Positions 54,300 through 63,734 are shown, numbered from the stretch's first letter. The stretch is 64,000 nt of DNA from Pontibacterium sinense (GCF_015209595.1 NZ_JADEYS010000023.1:16848-80847); one strand, 5' to 3'. Numbers and translations are program-made. The notes: generated by a model from the letters alone, not told the origin.

Positions 54300-55670
54300 G
54301 TGCATATCCATATTCTCGGAATTTGTGGCACCTTTATGGGATCGCTGGCACTGCTGGCGAAAGAGCTTGGGCATCGCGTAACAGGCTCTGATGCGAACGT
54401 TTATCCACCTATGAGTACCCAGCTGGAAGCCCAGGGTATCGAACTCATGGAGGGATATGATCCTGCGCATCTGCAACCGGAACCTGACTTGGTAGTGGTA
54501 GGAAACGCTATGTCACGTGGCAATGCGGCGGTGGAGTATGTGCTGGAAAAAGGGCTGAAATACACCTCGGGTCCGCAGTGGTTACATGAACATCTGTTGC
54601 AGGAGTGCTGGGTACTTGCGGTATCCGGAACTCACGGCAAAACGACGACAGCCACGATGCTGGCCTGGATTCTGGAACATGCCGGCATGAAGCCGGGATT
54701 CCTGATCGGTGGCGTCCCTAAGAATTTTGATGTTTCTGCTCGGGTTGGTGGTTCACCGTTTTTTGTCATCGAAGCGGATGAATATGACACCGCGTTTTTT
54801 GATAAACGCTCGAAATTTGTACATTACTGCCCACGTACGCTGATTCTGAATAATCTGGAATATGATCACGCCGATATTTTTCCTGATCTGGCGGCAATCC
54901 AGACCCAGTTTCACCACCTTATTCGGATTGTGCCGGGAAATGGTCAGATCATCCTGCCGCAAGGGCAGCCTGCGCTGGAAGAGGTGCTGGAGCGCGGACG
55001 CTGGAGTGAATTGGTACAAACCAGTGTTGATGGTGGCGATGCCGAGTTTCAGGCGAATCTGTTATCTGAAGACGGTTCCCGGTTTGAGGTATTACATAAC
55101 GGTGAAGTAAAAGGCGTCGTGGAGTGGTCGATGACCGGTCTGCACAGTGTGAATAACGGACTGGTAGCATTGGCTGCTGCCCGCAATGTGGGCGTTCTGC
55201 CAGAGCATTCAATCGAGGCATTAAGTGCCTTTGGTGGTGTAAAACGGCGTATGGAGCTGGTGGGGGATGTGAACGGTATCAAAGTTTACGATGACTTTGC
55301 TCATCACCCTACGGCTATTGAAACCACGCTGGCCGGTTTGCGTGCCAATGTGGGGAACGCACAGATTATCGCGGTGATCGAGCCACGCTCGAACACCATG
55401 CAGCAGGGAGTGCATCAGGATACGCTGGCGGCATCGTCGGTGATGGCGGATCGGGTGTTCTGGTCACAGCCCAAAGATATGGATTGGTCACTGGAAGCTG
55501 CAGTGGCAGACAGTCCGGTACCGGCTTATGTCTGTGATAATACCGAGGATATTGTACGTCAGGTGTCGGAATTGGCCGCGCCGGGCACTCATGTGGTTGT
55601 GATGAGCAACGGTGGATTCGAAGGGATCCACGGACGTTTGGTGTCTGCGCTGGAGGGGACGAGTGCATGA
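54300..55670 (+). CDS. mpl: UDP-MurNAc:L-Ala-gamma-D-Glu-mDAP ligase (Mpl)
   Basis: A peptidoglycan recycling enzyme that joins the recycled tripeptide to UDP-MurNAc. The 456-residue Mur-ligase protein has the N-terminal HILGICGTFMGSLALLAKELGHRVTGSD, the ATP-binding AVSGTHGKTTTATMLAWIL, VIEADEYDTAFFDKRSKF, NNLEYDHADIF and the C-terminal YDDFAHHPTAIETTL with IIAVIEPRSNTMQQG. It starts with GTG at 54300; GGGAG lies 8 bases upstream. Its stop overlaps the ubiX start by four bases. fbp is divergent across about 195 bases. Confidence 0.96.
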   Translation: MHIHILGICGTFMGSLALLAKELGHRVTGSDANVYPPMSTQLEAQGIELMEGYDPAHLQPEPDLVVVGNAMSRGNAAVEYVLEKGLKYTSGPQWLHEHLLQECWVLAVSGTHGKTTTATMLAWILEHAGMKPGFLIGGVPKNFDVSARVGGSPFFVIEADEYDTAFFDKRSKFVHYCPRTLILNNLEYDHADIFPDLAAIQTQFHHLIRIVPGNGQIILPQGQPALEEVLERGRWSELVQTSVDGGDAEFQANLLSEDGSRFEVLHNGEVKGVVEWSMTGLHSVNNGLVALAAARNVGVLPEHSIEALSAFGGVKRRMELVGDVNGIKVYDDFAHHPTAIETTLAGLRANVGNAQIIAVIEPRSNTMQQGVHQDTLAASSVMADRVFWSQPKDMDWSLEAAVADSPVPAYVCDNTEDIVRQVSELAAPGTHVVVMSNGGFEGIHGRLVSALEGTSA

Positions 55671-56284
55671 AGCTTGATCGAGTGACACTTGCCATTACCG
55701 GGGCTTCTGGTGTGCAGTATGGTTTGCGTTTGCTGGAGTGTCTGGTTGCTGCCGACATTCAGGTGCTGGTGCTGATCTCCCGTGCTGCTCAGGTGGTCAT
55801 TGCGACTGAAACGGAGTTAAAGATGCCTGGCGCAACCGCCGAGCAAGAGCAGTTCCTCACCGATCTATACAGCGCCAAAGACGGTCAGATACGTGTCTTT
55901 GGTCGTGAGCAATGGATGTCCCCAGTGGCATCCGGTTCCGGTGCGCCCTCTGCGATGGTTGTCTGTCCCTGTAGCACGGGCTCTCTGTCTGCCATTGCTT
56001 GTGGTGCGAGCAATAACTTGATCGAGCGTGCGGCTGATGTGGCCTTGAAAGAGCGTCGTCAGTTGATTCTGGTGCCACGCGAGGCGCCATACTCTGAAAT
56101 TCATCTTGAACACATGCTGAAACTGACGCGTATGGGGGCTGTGGTGATTCCCGCCAGTCCAGGGTTTTACAACAAGCCCGCCTCGGTTGAAGATATGATC
56201 GATTTTGTCGTCGCCCGTATTCTGAACCAGCTTGGTGTTGAACAGACCTTAATGCCGCGTTGGGGAGATGACCTGATCAGGTGA
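55667..56284 (+). CDS. ubiX: Flavin prenyltransferase UbiX
   Basis: It prenylates FMN to make the cofactor of the UbiD decarboxylase in ubiquinone synthesis. The 205-residue flavoprotein has VTLAITGASGVQYGLRLLE, GSGAPSAMVVCPCSTGSLSAIACG, with the SxxCS flavin-phosphate loop, and ERRQLILVPREAPYSEIHLEHMLKLTRMGAVVIPASPGFYNKPAS. Its ATG overlaps the mpl stop (ATGA), so both are co-transcribed. tsaB starts 55 bases downstream. Confidence 0.96.
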   Translation: MKLDRVTLAITGASGVQYGLRLLECLVAADIQVLVLISRAAQVVIATETELKMPGATAEQEQFLTDLYSAKDGQIRVFGREQWMSPVASGSGAPSAMVVCPCSTGSLSAIACGASNNLIERAADVALKERRQLILVPREAPYSEIHLEHMLKLTRMGAVVIPASPGFYNKPASVEDMIDFVVARILNQLGVEQTLMPRWGDDLIR

Positions 56285-56339
56285 AATCAGCGTCTTGTCA
56301 GAGTAGAATCCGCCCCTTGTCTGTAAACAGGTTTGAGTC

Positions 56340-57029
56340 ATGCCCAAGATTTTAGCGCTGGATACGTCCACTGATGCTTGTTCTGTAGCGTTGGATGTTG
56401 ATGGTGAAGTAAAACAGGATTTTCGGATTATCCCCCGTCAGCATACGAAGCAGCTGTTGCCGATGGTGCAGCAGATGTTGAGCGATTGTGGTCTGAACGT
56501 GTCAGATCTGGATGCTATCGCTGTAGGTCGTGGGCCGGGTTCATTTGCCGGCATTCGTATCGCAACCGGGGCCGCTCAGGGTCTGGCGTTTGCGGCTGAG
56601 CTACCGATGTTGCCGACCTCCACACTGGCTGCGATCGCATTGCGTATCTATCGCGATACGGGGGCAGAGTTTATTGTGACTGCGCTGGATGCGCGGATGA
56701 ATGAAATCTATTGCTGTGCGTACCAGATTCAGAACGGTCTGCCGGTGGCTCTGATGCCTGAAACAGTGTGTGCACCCGGTCAGTTGCAGTTGCCAGAGGA
56801 ATCGCAGCATTGGACGGTAGGTGGCAGCGGCTGGTGCTATCTGGAGGATATGTCCGCAGAGGTGCAGCAAGCCGTGACACCATTAGAGGATACGGTGTAT
56901 CCGGCGGCGGCAGAGATTGTCACATTGGCGTTGCAAGATTGGGAAGCAGGGAAAGCCGTGCCGCCAGAAGAAGCGCTGCCGGTTTATTTACGTGATCAAG
57001 TTGCATGGAAGAAGAAGGACCAACAGTAA
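56340..57029 (+). CDS. tsaB: tRNA threonylcarbamoyladenosine biosynthesis protein TsaB
   Basis: A partner of TsaD and TsaE in making t6A at position 37 of ANN-decoding tRNAs. The 229-residue ASKHA-fold protein begins ILALDTSTDACSVALDVDG and has DLDAIAVGRGPGSFAGIRIATGAAQGLAFAAELP, as in E. coli TsaB, but like the family lacks the zinc site of TsaD. uppP begins three bases after its stop, a tight operon that is seen in many gammaproteobacteria. The C-terminal half has the expected divergent sequence. Confidence 0.94.
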   Translation: MPKILALDTSTDACSVALDVDGEVKQDFRIIPRQHTKQLLPMVQQMLSDCGLNVSDLDAIAVGRGPGSFAGIRIATGAAQGLAFAAELPMLPTSTLAAIALRIYRDTGAEFIVTALDARMNEIYCCAYQIQNGLPVALMPETVCAPGQLQLPEESQHWTVGGSGWCYLEDMSAEVQQAVTPLEDTVYPAAAEIVTLALQDWEAGKAVPPEEALPVYLRDQVAWKKKDQQ

Positions 57030-57032
57030 GTT

Positions 57033-57833
57033 ATGGATTGGCTACAAGTTACGATTCTCGCTCTTATTCAGGGATTGACCGAATTTCTACCGATCTCTAG
57101 TTCTGCTCATCTGATTCTGCCGTCGCAGTTATTTGGCTGGGAAGATCAGGGATTAGCGTTTGATGTGGGGGTGCATGTAGGCACGTTGAGTGCTGTGATG
57201 TTGTACTTCCGCAAAGATATCGTGACGATGATTGGTGCCTGGCTGAACTCCCTGCGGGGACGCATGAGCCCTGAAGGTTGGTTGGCCTGGTATGTTGCAC
57301 TGGCGACCATTCCAGCAGTGGCTTTTGGCTTGGCGATCAATGACATCATTGATGTTTATGGCCGGTCTATTTTGGTTATCGCAGGTACAACACTGATTTT
57401 TGGCGCACTGCTCTGGTGGGCTGATGTTAACCGTACCGAAGTGCGTCCGCTGGAAAAAATCACGCTGAAAGATGCAATGATCATTGGCGTTGCGCAGGCA
57501 GTGGCTCTGATTCCGGGGACTTCGCGTAGTGGTATTACAATTACCGCAGCGCTGATGCTGGGTCTGGAACGGCAGGCCGCAGCGCGTTTCTCCTTTCTGT
57601 TGTCGATCCCGGTGATTCTGGGAGCTGGTATGCTGAAAGGTAAGGAATTGATGGAGACGGGGACGGATGCTCAGTGGGTCATGGTGGCAGGTGGTGCTGC
57701 GATCGCTGCTGTGAGTGCCTACAGCTGTATTCACCTCTTTCTGAAATGGCTGGATCGTATTGGCATGTTGCCATTTGTGATCTACCGTTTAGCTTTAGGC
57801 GTTGCGTTGCTGGCGATCTATTTTATGGCCTGA
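57033..57833 (+). CDS. uppP: Undecaprenyl-diphosphatase UppP (BacA)
   Basis: An integral membrane phosphatase that recycles undecaprenyl diphosphate to the monophosphate carrier for peptidoglycan, O-antigen and teichoic acid synthesis; overproduction gives bacitracin resistance. The 266-residue protein has seven to eight helices and the two signature motifs FLPISSSAHLILPSQLFGW (with Ser/His) and ALIPGTSRSGITITAAL (PGTSRSG). Length and motif spacing are those of E. coli BacA. It follows tsaB by three bases, and a small ORF lies 56 bases after it. Confidence 0.96.
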   Translation: MDWLQVTILALIQGLTEFLPISSSAHLILPSQLFGWEDQGLAFDVGVHVGTLSAVMLYFRKDIVTMIGAWLNSLRGRMSPEGWLAWYVALATIPAVAFGLAINDIIDVYGRSILVIAGTTLIFGALLWWADVNRTEVRPLEKITLKDAMIIGVAQAVALIPGTSRSGITITAALMLGLERQAAARFSFLLSIPVILGAGMLKGKELMETGTDAQWVMVAGGAAIAAVSAYSCIHLFLKWLDRIGMLPFVIYRLALGVALLAIYFMA

Positions 57834-57889
57834 ACCGGGCCATCGAATCTCCAGAGCGTTTGGGTCATTAACCGAAACTGAGGAATCTG

Positions 57890-58195
57890 ATGCAGGTAGG
57901 TGCGCATAACTCGCTGCAGCCGTTGTCTGTTTTGCAGAAACAGCGTCCGGCTACGCGTCCTCAACCGGTACAGACGCTCAATGATAGTCAGCGGTTGGAT
58001 GCCAGTCGCAAAACTAACTACTCTGCAGCATTGCAGGGTGAATACGTACAGCGTAGTTCGCAGGGTGAATCCTTCGAACACCTTGAGGGTATAGGACTTT
58101 CGGTGCGCTCTGCGTTGGAAACATACGCTGAAACCGCCAGCTTTCAACCACGTTCTGCGAGTGGTGAGCTGGTGGGTGTCGATCTCTATGTCTGA
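57890..58195 (+). CDS. Small hypothetical protein
   Basis: A 101-residue protein without signal or transmembrane segment, mostly polar and Gln/Ser-rich in the first half (SVLQKQRPATRPQPVQTLNDSQRLD) and ending in a more ordered part (LEGIGLSVRSALETYAETASFQPRSASGELVGVDLYV). No family recognised with confidence. It follows uppP by 56 bases in the same direction and precedes rsmJ by 45 bases; no terminator separates them, so it may share their transcript. Its conserved end suggests a real gene, but expression is not shown by the sequence. Confidence 0.6.
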   Translation: MQVGAHNSLQPLSVLQKQRPATRPQPVQTLNDSQRLDASRKTNYSAALQGEYVQRSSQGESFEHLEGIGLSVRSALETYAETASFQPRSASGELVGVDLYV

Positions 58196-58240
58196 CCTCT
58201 ATTTTATATTGCCGCTCTGTTCTACTGACCGAATCTACCT

Positions 58241-59029
58241 ATGACTGAAAATACTCTGGCTGTTTTACTGACCGATCCTTCCTGTACAGAACGTGCAGAG
58301 GCGCTGGCGGCTGAAATGTCATGCCCCCTGCTGACAGCGGCGGAGGAAACAGACCGCTTTGAAGTGCTGTTACAGGTGGGGCTGGATGGTCTGAGTTTGC
58401 AGGCGACAGGAAAAAAGGCACCTGGCGCCATTAAAGCTGATTTTCTGGCGGGCGCAACGGCGCACCGGCGAAAGTTTGGCGGTGGTAAGGGGCAAATGAT
58501 AGCCAAAGCCGTTGGTGTAAAAGGTGGTGTGCGTCCGCAAGTACTGGATGTGACTGCGGGTTTAGGCAAGGATGCGTTCGTACTGGCCACACTGGGCTGT
58601 GATATGACCTTGGTGGAGCGAGCACCGGTGATTCATGCGTTGCTAAAAGACGGGTTGGAGAGGGCTGCTGAAGATTGGGATGTAGCTGAAATTGTTGATC
58701 GAATGCAGCTGCATCATGCTAACAGTATCGAGTGGATGCAGGCACAGCATGCCGCCGGTGAGTCGTATCAGGTGGTGTATGTTGATCCGATGTTCCCGCA
58801 CAACGATAAATCGGCGTTGGTGAAAAAGGAGATGCGGGTATTTCGTCCGGTAGTGGGGGATGATACCGATGCGGAGCAGCTATTAGAGGCCGCGATTGCC
58901 ATCGCAGAGAACCGTGTTGTTGTGAAGCGACCGCGCAAAGCACCTACCATCGGTGATCGCGCGCCTAGCTTTCAGCTAGAAGGAAAATCCAGTCGCTACG
59001 ATATTTACACGCTGAAGAAGTTGGTCTGA
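58241..59029 (+). CDS. rsmJ: 16S rRNA (m2G1516) methyltransferase RsmJ
   Basis: It methylates N2 of G1516 in 16S rRNA using SAM. The 262-residue protein carries the family sequence [40 protein letters not shown] (SAM-binding motif I plus motif II), [22 protein letters not shown] and [34 protein letters not shown] near the C-terminus. The N-terminal part is variable. It has its own gap of 45 bases before the ATG and is convergent with plsB. Confidence 0.94.
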   Translation: MTENTLAVLLTDPSCTERAEALAAEMSCPLLTAAEETDRFEVLLQVGLDGLSLQATGKKAPGAIKADFLAGATAHRRKFGGGKGQMIAKAVGVKGGVRPQVLDVTAGLGKDAFVLATLGCDMTLVERAPVIHALLKDGLERAAEDWDVAEIVDRMQLHHANSIEWMQAQHAAGESYQVVYVDPMFPHNDKSALVKKEMRVFRPVVGDDTDAEQLLEAAIAIAENRVVVKRPRKAPTIGDRAPSFQLEGKSSRYDIYTLKKLV

Positions 59030-59066
59030 TCTGCCTGTGCTTCCTTGTTTCACATGTTTTACCTTT

Positions 59067-61343
59067 CTAACCGGCGCTTCCCAGTTTCTGATCAATACTA
59101 ACGATCAGGTGTGGGCGTAAAACCTTACGCGCCAGTTTAAATAATGGGCTGGGGTCCTGGTTCAGGTGAATGCGGCCGTCCGTACTGCCGAGCAACTCAT
59201 GAGCCCGGGCTTGTTCAATAAAGCTCTTCAGTACCCGTTTATCCGCATACTCTCTCGATTGAAATCCGTAGGTTCGGTGGATCATTATCGCCAGTCGCGC
59301 ACTCTGACTGATGAGGTCGTCCTGGCTGATCTGTTGGTAACGATCAACAATTCTCAGAACAAGGTAGTAACGCAAAAGAATGGGTTCTGCCGTCATTTGT
59401 AATATTTGGCTGGTGGAGGATTCAGGTGCATGCCAGTGTTGCTGGTGGTTCATAAGCAGTGCGTTGTCGTGCAGCGTGTCCCTAACACTGCGCAGCGTCT
59501 TCGTGAGATTGTCTTTGTGCCAGGGCAGTGTCAGTTCAGCATCCAAAACCGGATAGAGCTGGCTGAGTAGCCGGCTGATGAGCTGGGAACGGCTGCCCTC
59601 AAGACGCCTTACCATCAGCAGGTATAAGCCGGGCAGGGCGAGCAGATGAAGTAGGGTGTTGCGGTAGAAGGTCAGCGTTTGGGCCTGTTCTTCACTAATA
59701 GAGACTTGATCTTCAGCAATACTGATTTGCTGATAGCGCTGTGCCTGTTCTAGCCATTGTTCAGGCGTTTTATCGGGAAGACGCAGTGCCAGCCCAGGCA
59801 GTTGGCTGAGCAGTTGTATTAATGCCTGACACTGCTCGATCAGCGGCTTTTTGGTGATATGGCGAGACGGTGTTGCCAATAGGCAGGTAGCGAGCAGGCT
59901 GATTGGTAATAGCGATGCTGAGCGGTTTATCTGACGCAGGGTCATCTGTCCCAGCTTAGCGGCCTGATCTGCAGCCGGTTGATCTATTTTCACATGATCG
60001 GCCAGCAATATCGGTTCGCCAATATTCAGGTGGGCCCCGCCGTAGCGTTTACCCAGCAGGGACAGTGCTGACAGGCTGCTACCGAGGTTTTCTGTTTGTT
60101 TGGGGCTGCCGGCTAATTCCGCCTGATATCCCTGGCCCTCCATCAAGCGGTCATACCCGATCCACACCGGGATGATCGCTAAAGGAATATTCGGCGTGGC
60201 CTGGTATGACTCAATGGTCATGCGCAGTAGTCCTGTGCGGGCATGTAAAAGCCGTCCGGTGCGACTGCGCCCGCCTTCAATAAAGTACTCCAGCGCGTGG
60301 CCGTGATGGCTCATCGTTTCCAGATAGGTTTTATACAAGGTGTAGTACAGCTGGTCCCCTTTGAAGGAGCGACGCATAAAGATCGCACCGCCACGGCGTA
60401 AAATAGGGCCAATGACCGGGAAGTTCAGGTTATCACCCGCGGCGACATGAGGCAGCATCAGGCCTTTCTGATGCAGCGCCCAGGAAAGGGTGACATAGTC
60501 CATATGACTGCGGTGGCAAGGGAGGTAGATCAGCTGGTGAGTCTGCGATAAGCGGCGTACTTGTTCGGTGTTGTGTAGCTGAATTCCATCCGGGTATAGC
60601 CGTTTAGCGATGGTGCTGACAACGGCGTTTAGCATGCGGGCAACGTTAGGGCTGAAATCTGCGGCGATGCTATCCAATATCCGCTGACTTTCCTGTTCCG
60701 CGCTGAAACGATTTATCCCTTGCTGTTCGCAGTATTGATCTAAAGTGGACTGAACGTTTTTATGTTGCATGATCTGCTTGAGCAGCGTCCGGCGATGCGA
60801 CAGATCAGGCCCAAGTACGGCGCGTCGGGTAATTTGAAAGTGAGTACGCAAGACACGGGTGAGCTTACGGCTGGCTTCCTCAATGGAAAGCTCCTGCAAG
60901 GTGTCGAGTAATACCGGCTTATCGGCTGACACGAGTGTCTTGCGGCCATTCAGGATGATGCGCAAGGCACGGGTGATGGGGTTCCCATGCGTCCAGCTTT
61001 CTCCAAATAGTGCGCGTACCAGGCTTCTTTCGCGTTTTGGCAGGTGGCCAAAAAAAACGGATACCGGGATCAACCGGATCTCTATATCAGGATTGCTGCG
61101 CTGCGCTTTGATCAGCGCATACAGATCTTCTCCGAGGGGCTGCTCACCTGCGGAATCGGCAAACAGTAATTTGCTTTCATCGATTGCAGGCAGCAGGTTG
61201 CGCAGCACCAGCGGAAGACTGCTGCGCTTATGTTCCAGAACGAAATAGGTATGGGGACCGGTCGCGAGTATCGGTTCACCAATAATCGAGGGTTTAACGA
61301 ACAGTTTCAGCAGCCACTGCTGTAGGGGTGCGCTCCAGTGCAT
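59067..61343 (-). CDS. plsB: Glycerol-3-phosphate acyltransferase PlsB
   Basis: It acylates sn-glycerol-3-phosphate at position 1 with acyl-ACP or acyl-CoA at the inner membrane, the first step of phospholipid synthesis. The 758-residue protein is of PlsB size and has the acyltransferase motifs PCHRSHMDYVTLSW (HX4D, motif I), RRGGAIFMRRSFKGD (motif II), FIEGGRSRTGRLLHARTG (motif III) and NIPLAIIPVWIGYDRLMEG (motif IV). The C-terminal domain is large and helical, as in E. coli. It is not adjacent to dgkA or lexA here. slyX begins 25 bases upstream on the same strand. Confidence 0.95.
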   Translation of the reverse strand: MHWSAPLQQWLLKLFVKPSIIGEPILATGPHTYFVLEHKRSSLPLVLRNLLPAIDESKLLFADSAGEQPLGEDLYALIKAQRSNPDIEIRLIPVSVFFGHLPKRERSLVRALFGESWTHGNPITRALRIILNGRKTLVSADKPVLLDTLQELSIEEASRKLTRVLRTHFQITRRAVLGPDLSHRRTLLKQIMQHKNVQSTLDQYCEQQGINRFSAEQESQRILDSIAADFSPNVARMLNAVVSTIAKRLYPDGIQLHNTEQVRRLSQTHQLIYLPCHRSHMDYVTLSWALHQKGLMLPHVAAGDNLNFPVIGPILRRGGAIFMRRSFKGDQLYYTLYKTYLETMSHHGHALEYFIEGGRSRTGRLLHARTGLLRMTIESYQATPNIPLAIIPVWIGYDRLMEGQGYQAELAGSPKQTENLGSSLSALSLLGKRYGGAHLNIGEPILLADHVKIDQPAADQAAKLGQMTLRQINRSASLLPISLLATCLLATPSRHITKKPLIEQCQALIQLLSQLPGLALRLPDKTPEQWLEQAQRYQQISIAEDQVSISEEQAQTLTFYRNTLLHLLALPGLYLLMVRRLEGSRSQLISRLLSQLYPVLDAELTLPWHKDNLTKTLRSVRDTLHDNALLMNHQQHWHAPESSTSQILQMTAEPILLRYYLVLRIVDRYQQISQDDLISQSARLAIMIHRTYGFQSREYADKRVLKSFIEQARAHELLGSTDGRIHLNQDPSPLFKLARKVLRPHLIVSIDQKLGSAG

Positions 61344-61368
61344 GATGCCCGTCTCCCGTTTCAGGAAA

Positions 61369-61578
61369 TCAATAATGTGGTGGCGGTGGTTCGTCTTCTG
61401 CTGAGCTTAAAGGATCACCGCGCATAGATTCAAGGTTGCTGCTGATGATCTTGACCATTCGGGTGAGCATCTCAATTTGCTTTTCCTGATGGGCCATCTC
61501 GGTGCTCATCTTATCGATGGTGTCTTCCTGGAAAGCGACACGGCTTTCCAGTTCAGTTAAACGTTCATCCTGTGACAT
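61369..61578 (-). CDS. slyX: SlyX family protein
   Basis: A 69-residue SlyX protein, cytoplasmic, of unknown function, probably a coiled coil: LTELESRVAFQEDTIDKMSTEMAHQEKQIEMLTRMVKII followed by the conserved C-terminal PPPPHY tail. The predicted heptads run through the first 45 residues. GAGGT lies 5 bases before the ATG. It is the first gene of a minus-strand transcript that ends with plsB (stop 25 bases before the plsB ATG). It is divergent from the cold-shock-domain gene. Confidence 0.92.
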   Translation of the reverse strand: MSQDERLTELESRVAFQEDTIDKMSTEMAHQEKQIEMLTRMVKIISSNLESMRGDPLSSAEDEPPPPHY

Positions 61579-61707
61579 GGATTACCTCAAATACCTCGGA
61601 AAAAGGGTATACCGTCATAGTTTATATCCCCTTAGTTTAAATTAAATTGGGTATTTATGACTTAAGCTGTTGAATAAAAGAATCAAATTGATTATATGTG
61701 TGGGGTT

Positions 61708-61726
61708 AATGCTGTTTGTTAGCATT
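61708..61726 (+). repeat. Hairpin in the cold-shock gene leader
   Basis: The inverted repeat AATGCT / AGCATT with a seven-base loop lies 43 bases before the ATG of the cold-shock-domain gene. A structured leader is common for cold-shock genes, but the stem is short. Confidence 0.35.
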
Positions 61727-61768
61727 GTTTCATTAAAAACAAATAAAGACGAGTTAAGAGATAGCTAA

Positions 61769-62224
61769 ATGAGTGGTAATAAGCTTATCCGATGTGTTGT
61801 GATCAGTGCTTTAGCTGCCGTACTGTTGCCCGTTTTACTGGGTGCTGTCGGTGGTATTGAAGTACCAATGAGTGTCCCTGTTCTGTTAGTTGTGTTTGTT
61901 GTAGCGTTGGCGAGTACTTTATTTGCGTCCATGGGAGTCGCAACTGCACCGGCATCTGGGCATGTTCATGCGCAGTCTGGTGCGGAAGAGACCGACCTGT
62001 CTGATGAAGACGATGGTCGTGAAATGGGTACTGTTAAATGGTTTAACGTCTCCAAAGGGTTTGGTTTTATTACCCGTGATAATGGCGACGATGTATTTGT
62101 TCACTTCCGCAATATTCGTGGTCGTGGTCATCGCTCTCTGGCTGAAGGTCAGAAAGTACTGTTTAGCGTTCGCGAAAGCGACAAAGGTTTACAGGCTGAA
62201 GACGTTTCTGTCGTTCGTGCCTGA
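61769..62224 (+). CDS. Membrane-anchored cold-shock-domain protein
   Basis: A 151-residue protein made of two hydrophobic helices (about residues 7-29 and 33-57), a short acidic linker (about 60-84, [13 protein letters not shown]) and a C-terminal cold-shock domain (about 86-149) with [27 protein letters not shown], including RNP1 (KGFGFI) and RNP2 (VFVHF). The CSD binds single-stranded DNA or RNA. A free Csp has no membrane part, so here the RNA-binding domain is likely tethered to the inner membrane facing the cytoplasm. Similar fusions exist in marine gammaproteobacteria, but the role is unknown. The ribosome site is weak (AAGAGA). A terminator follows. Confidence 0.85.
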   Translation: MSGNKLIRCVVISALAAVLLPVLLGAVGGIEVPMSVPVLLVVFVVALASTLFASMGVATAPASGHVHAQSGAEETDLSDEDDGREMGTVKWFNVSKGFGFITRDNGDDVFVHFRNIRGRGHRSLAEGQKVLFSVRESDKGLQAEDVSVVRA

Positions 62225-62233
62225 TAACTGCCC

Positions 62234-62257
62234 GCGGGGATGGACTCTCATCCCCGC
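62234..62257 (+). terminator. Terminator after the cold-shock-domain gene
   Basis: A perfect 9-bp GC-rich stem (GCGGGGATG / CATCCCCGC) with a six-base loop stands 10 bases after the stop, followed by ATTATTTCC. Its right arm overlaps the 3' end of the convergent DsbA-family gene. Confidence 0.65.
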
Positions 62258-62865
62258 ATTATTTCCTGCTTTAATTTCCTTTCGACCGTTTCCCAATCTG
62301 AATAACCGAGACTGATCGGTACCAATGTGTTGTTGTCCGTAGCCAGATATAAACTTGGAAACCCGTTTGCACCTATCTGTCGGCTCAGCTTTAAGTGCTG
62401 TTGCAGAAGGGTTTCAATGGACTCTGATTCCATAAGCTGAATAAACGTATCTTCATCCAGACCCAGATTTACCGCAATGTTGGACAGTGTTGATATATCT
62501 GAAGGGTTTTTAGCGTCCAGATAATATGCCTGTTGAATTGCGTTGATCATATCGCTGGTGCAGCCTTCTCTGAGCTGTTCGGCGGCTAATACCGCGCGGC
62601 AGGCAGGATAAGTACTGCGTCGTGGTTGGCAGGTCGTCCAGAAGTCATGATTGAAGGATGTGCCGGTATGTTGGTTGATATGCCGCCAGGTTGATTGAAT
62701 GGTCTGTTGTAGTGGCTGTGGCATCGGTGCATCTGAATCCGGTGCAAGTCCACCCATCAAATACTCGACCGAGATGTCCGGATACTGTTGCTGGAGTTGC
62801 TTCATTGTTGGTGCAAAAGCCCAGCACCAACTGCACATTGGATCCATCACATACAAAAAATTCAT
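62248..62865 (-). CDS. DsbA family thioredoxin-fold protein (FrnE-like), cytoplasmic
   Basis: A 205-residue thioredoxin-fold protein of the DsbA/FrnE family with a CSWC active site at residues 11-14 (MDPMCSWCWAFAP), a helical insertion with YPACRAVLAAEQL and the cis-proline motif NGFPSLYLA. It has no signal peptide, so it is expected in the cytoplasm, where such proteins act as thiol-disulfide or glutathione-type enzymes of unclear substrate. Its ATG shares one base with the stop of the DUF72 gene, and the last bases overlap the terminator of the convergent cold-shock gene. Confidence 0.87.
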   Translation of the reverse strand: MNFLYVMDPMCSWCWAFAPTMKQLQQQYPDISVEYLMGGLAPDSDAPMPQPLQQTIQSTWRHINQHTGTSFNHDFWTTCQPRRSTYPACRAVLAAEQLREGCTSDMINAIQQAYYLDAKNPSDISTLSNIAVNLGLDEDTFIQLMESESIETLLQQHLKLSRQIGANGFPSLYLATDNNTLVPISLGYSDWETVERKLKQEIMRG

Positions 62866-63734
62866 CAGAATAAAGCGCTCTGTTGCTGTTGGGAATCAGG
62901 CCAGTCGGTAAAACACACCTGACCGGGACGTTCTGCTTCTAGCTTAGCTGCAAATAGGCGGGCAACATCCGGGGCTGATCGGTTATCTGGAGTGTGCAGG
63001 AAGATGTAAGGGCTACGTCCCTCATCCAGCCACTGTACAACCTTGTTAATCCAGGGGTTCAGATAGTTCGTACTGCTTTCCCAATTCATCGCAGTAATAA
63101 AACGAACCATCGGTTGCATGCCTGTCGCTAGCACATGCACTGGCATATTGGGTTTGGCTCCTAATGCTTCTTGTGTTGCATGGTCTGTTGTCGGGTGGTT
63201 AAACAGCGGTCGGGTATCAAAGGTGGTGCGATTGATTCCTGAATCCAATAGTAAGCGGTTGAAGTCGCGTTCCCGATCGTCTTTTTTGAAAAAACCGATG
63301 TTACGTACCTCGATACTGTAGTTGAATCCCGTGGGTAATATGCTGAAAAACTCCTGCAGTTGAGGCAGATGTTGTGGGCTAAATGTTTCAGGCAATTGCA
63401 GGCATAACAGGCCGAGGCGGTCTTCCAGTTTCTGCATGCAGTTGAACAGTTCAGTCAGCTCTTTGTCGCAATGACGAAGTTGGCTGAGATGGCTGATTGT
63501 TTGTGGAAACTTGAAACAGAAGCGAAACGGCTCGGTCGTTTCTGACAGCCAGCGCTGGATGGCATCCGTACTGGGTAAACCAAAAAACGTAGTATTACCT
63601 TCTACAGAAGAGAAGTAGCGGGCGTATAAGCCCAAGGGATGAGACTGGCTGTTGCCAGCCAGAGGACCATCTCCCCAGTCAGGGTGATTCCATTGAGGGA
63701 GGCCAATATAGCAGCGAGGGGCGTTATCTGACAC
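62865..63734 (-). CDS. DUF72 family protein
   Basis: A 289-residue protein of the DUF72 family (TIM-barrel-like, YecE-type). Family hallmarks are CYIGLPQWNHPDWG, LGLYARYFSSVEGNTTFFGLPS, FRFCFKFPQTISH, LGLLCLQLPETFSP, FNYSIEVRN and the C-terminal SPYIFLHTPDN. The function is not established in the family. It overlaps the DsbA-family gene by one base, so the pair is co-transcribed. A promoter lies in the 193-base gap toward the tRNA. Confidence 0.87.
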   Translation of the reverse strand: MSDNAPRCYIGLPQWNHPDWGDGPLAGNSQSHPLGLYARYFSSVEGNTTFFGLPSTDAIQRWLSETTEPFRFCFKFPQTISHLSQLRHCDKELTELFNCMQKLEDRLGLLCLQLPETFSPQHLPQLQEFFSILPTGFNYSIEVRNIGFFKKDDRERDFNRLLLDSGINRTTFDTRPLFNHPTTDHATQEALGAKPNMPVHVLATGMQPMVRFITAMNWESSTNYLNPWINKVVQWLDEGRSPYIFLHTPDNRSAPDVARLFAAKLEAERPGQVCFTDWPDSQQQQSALF

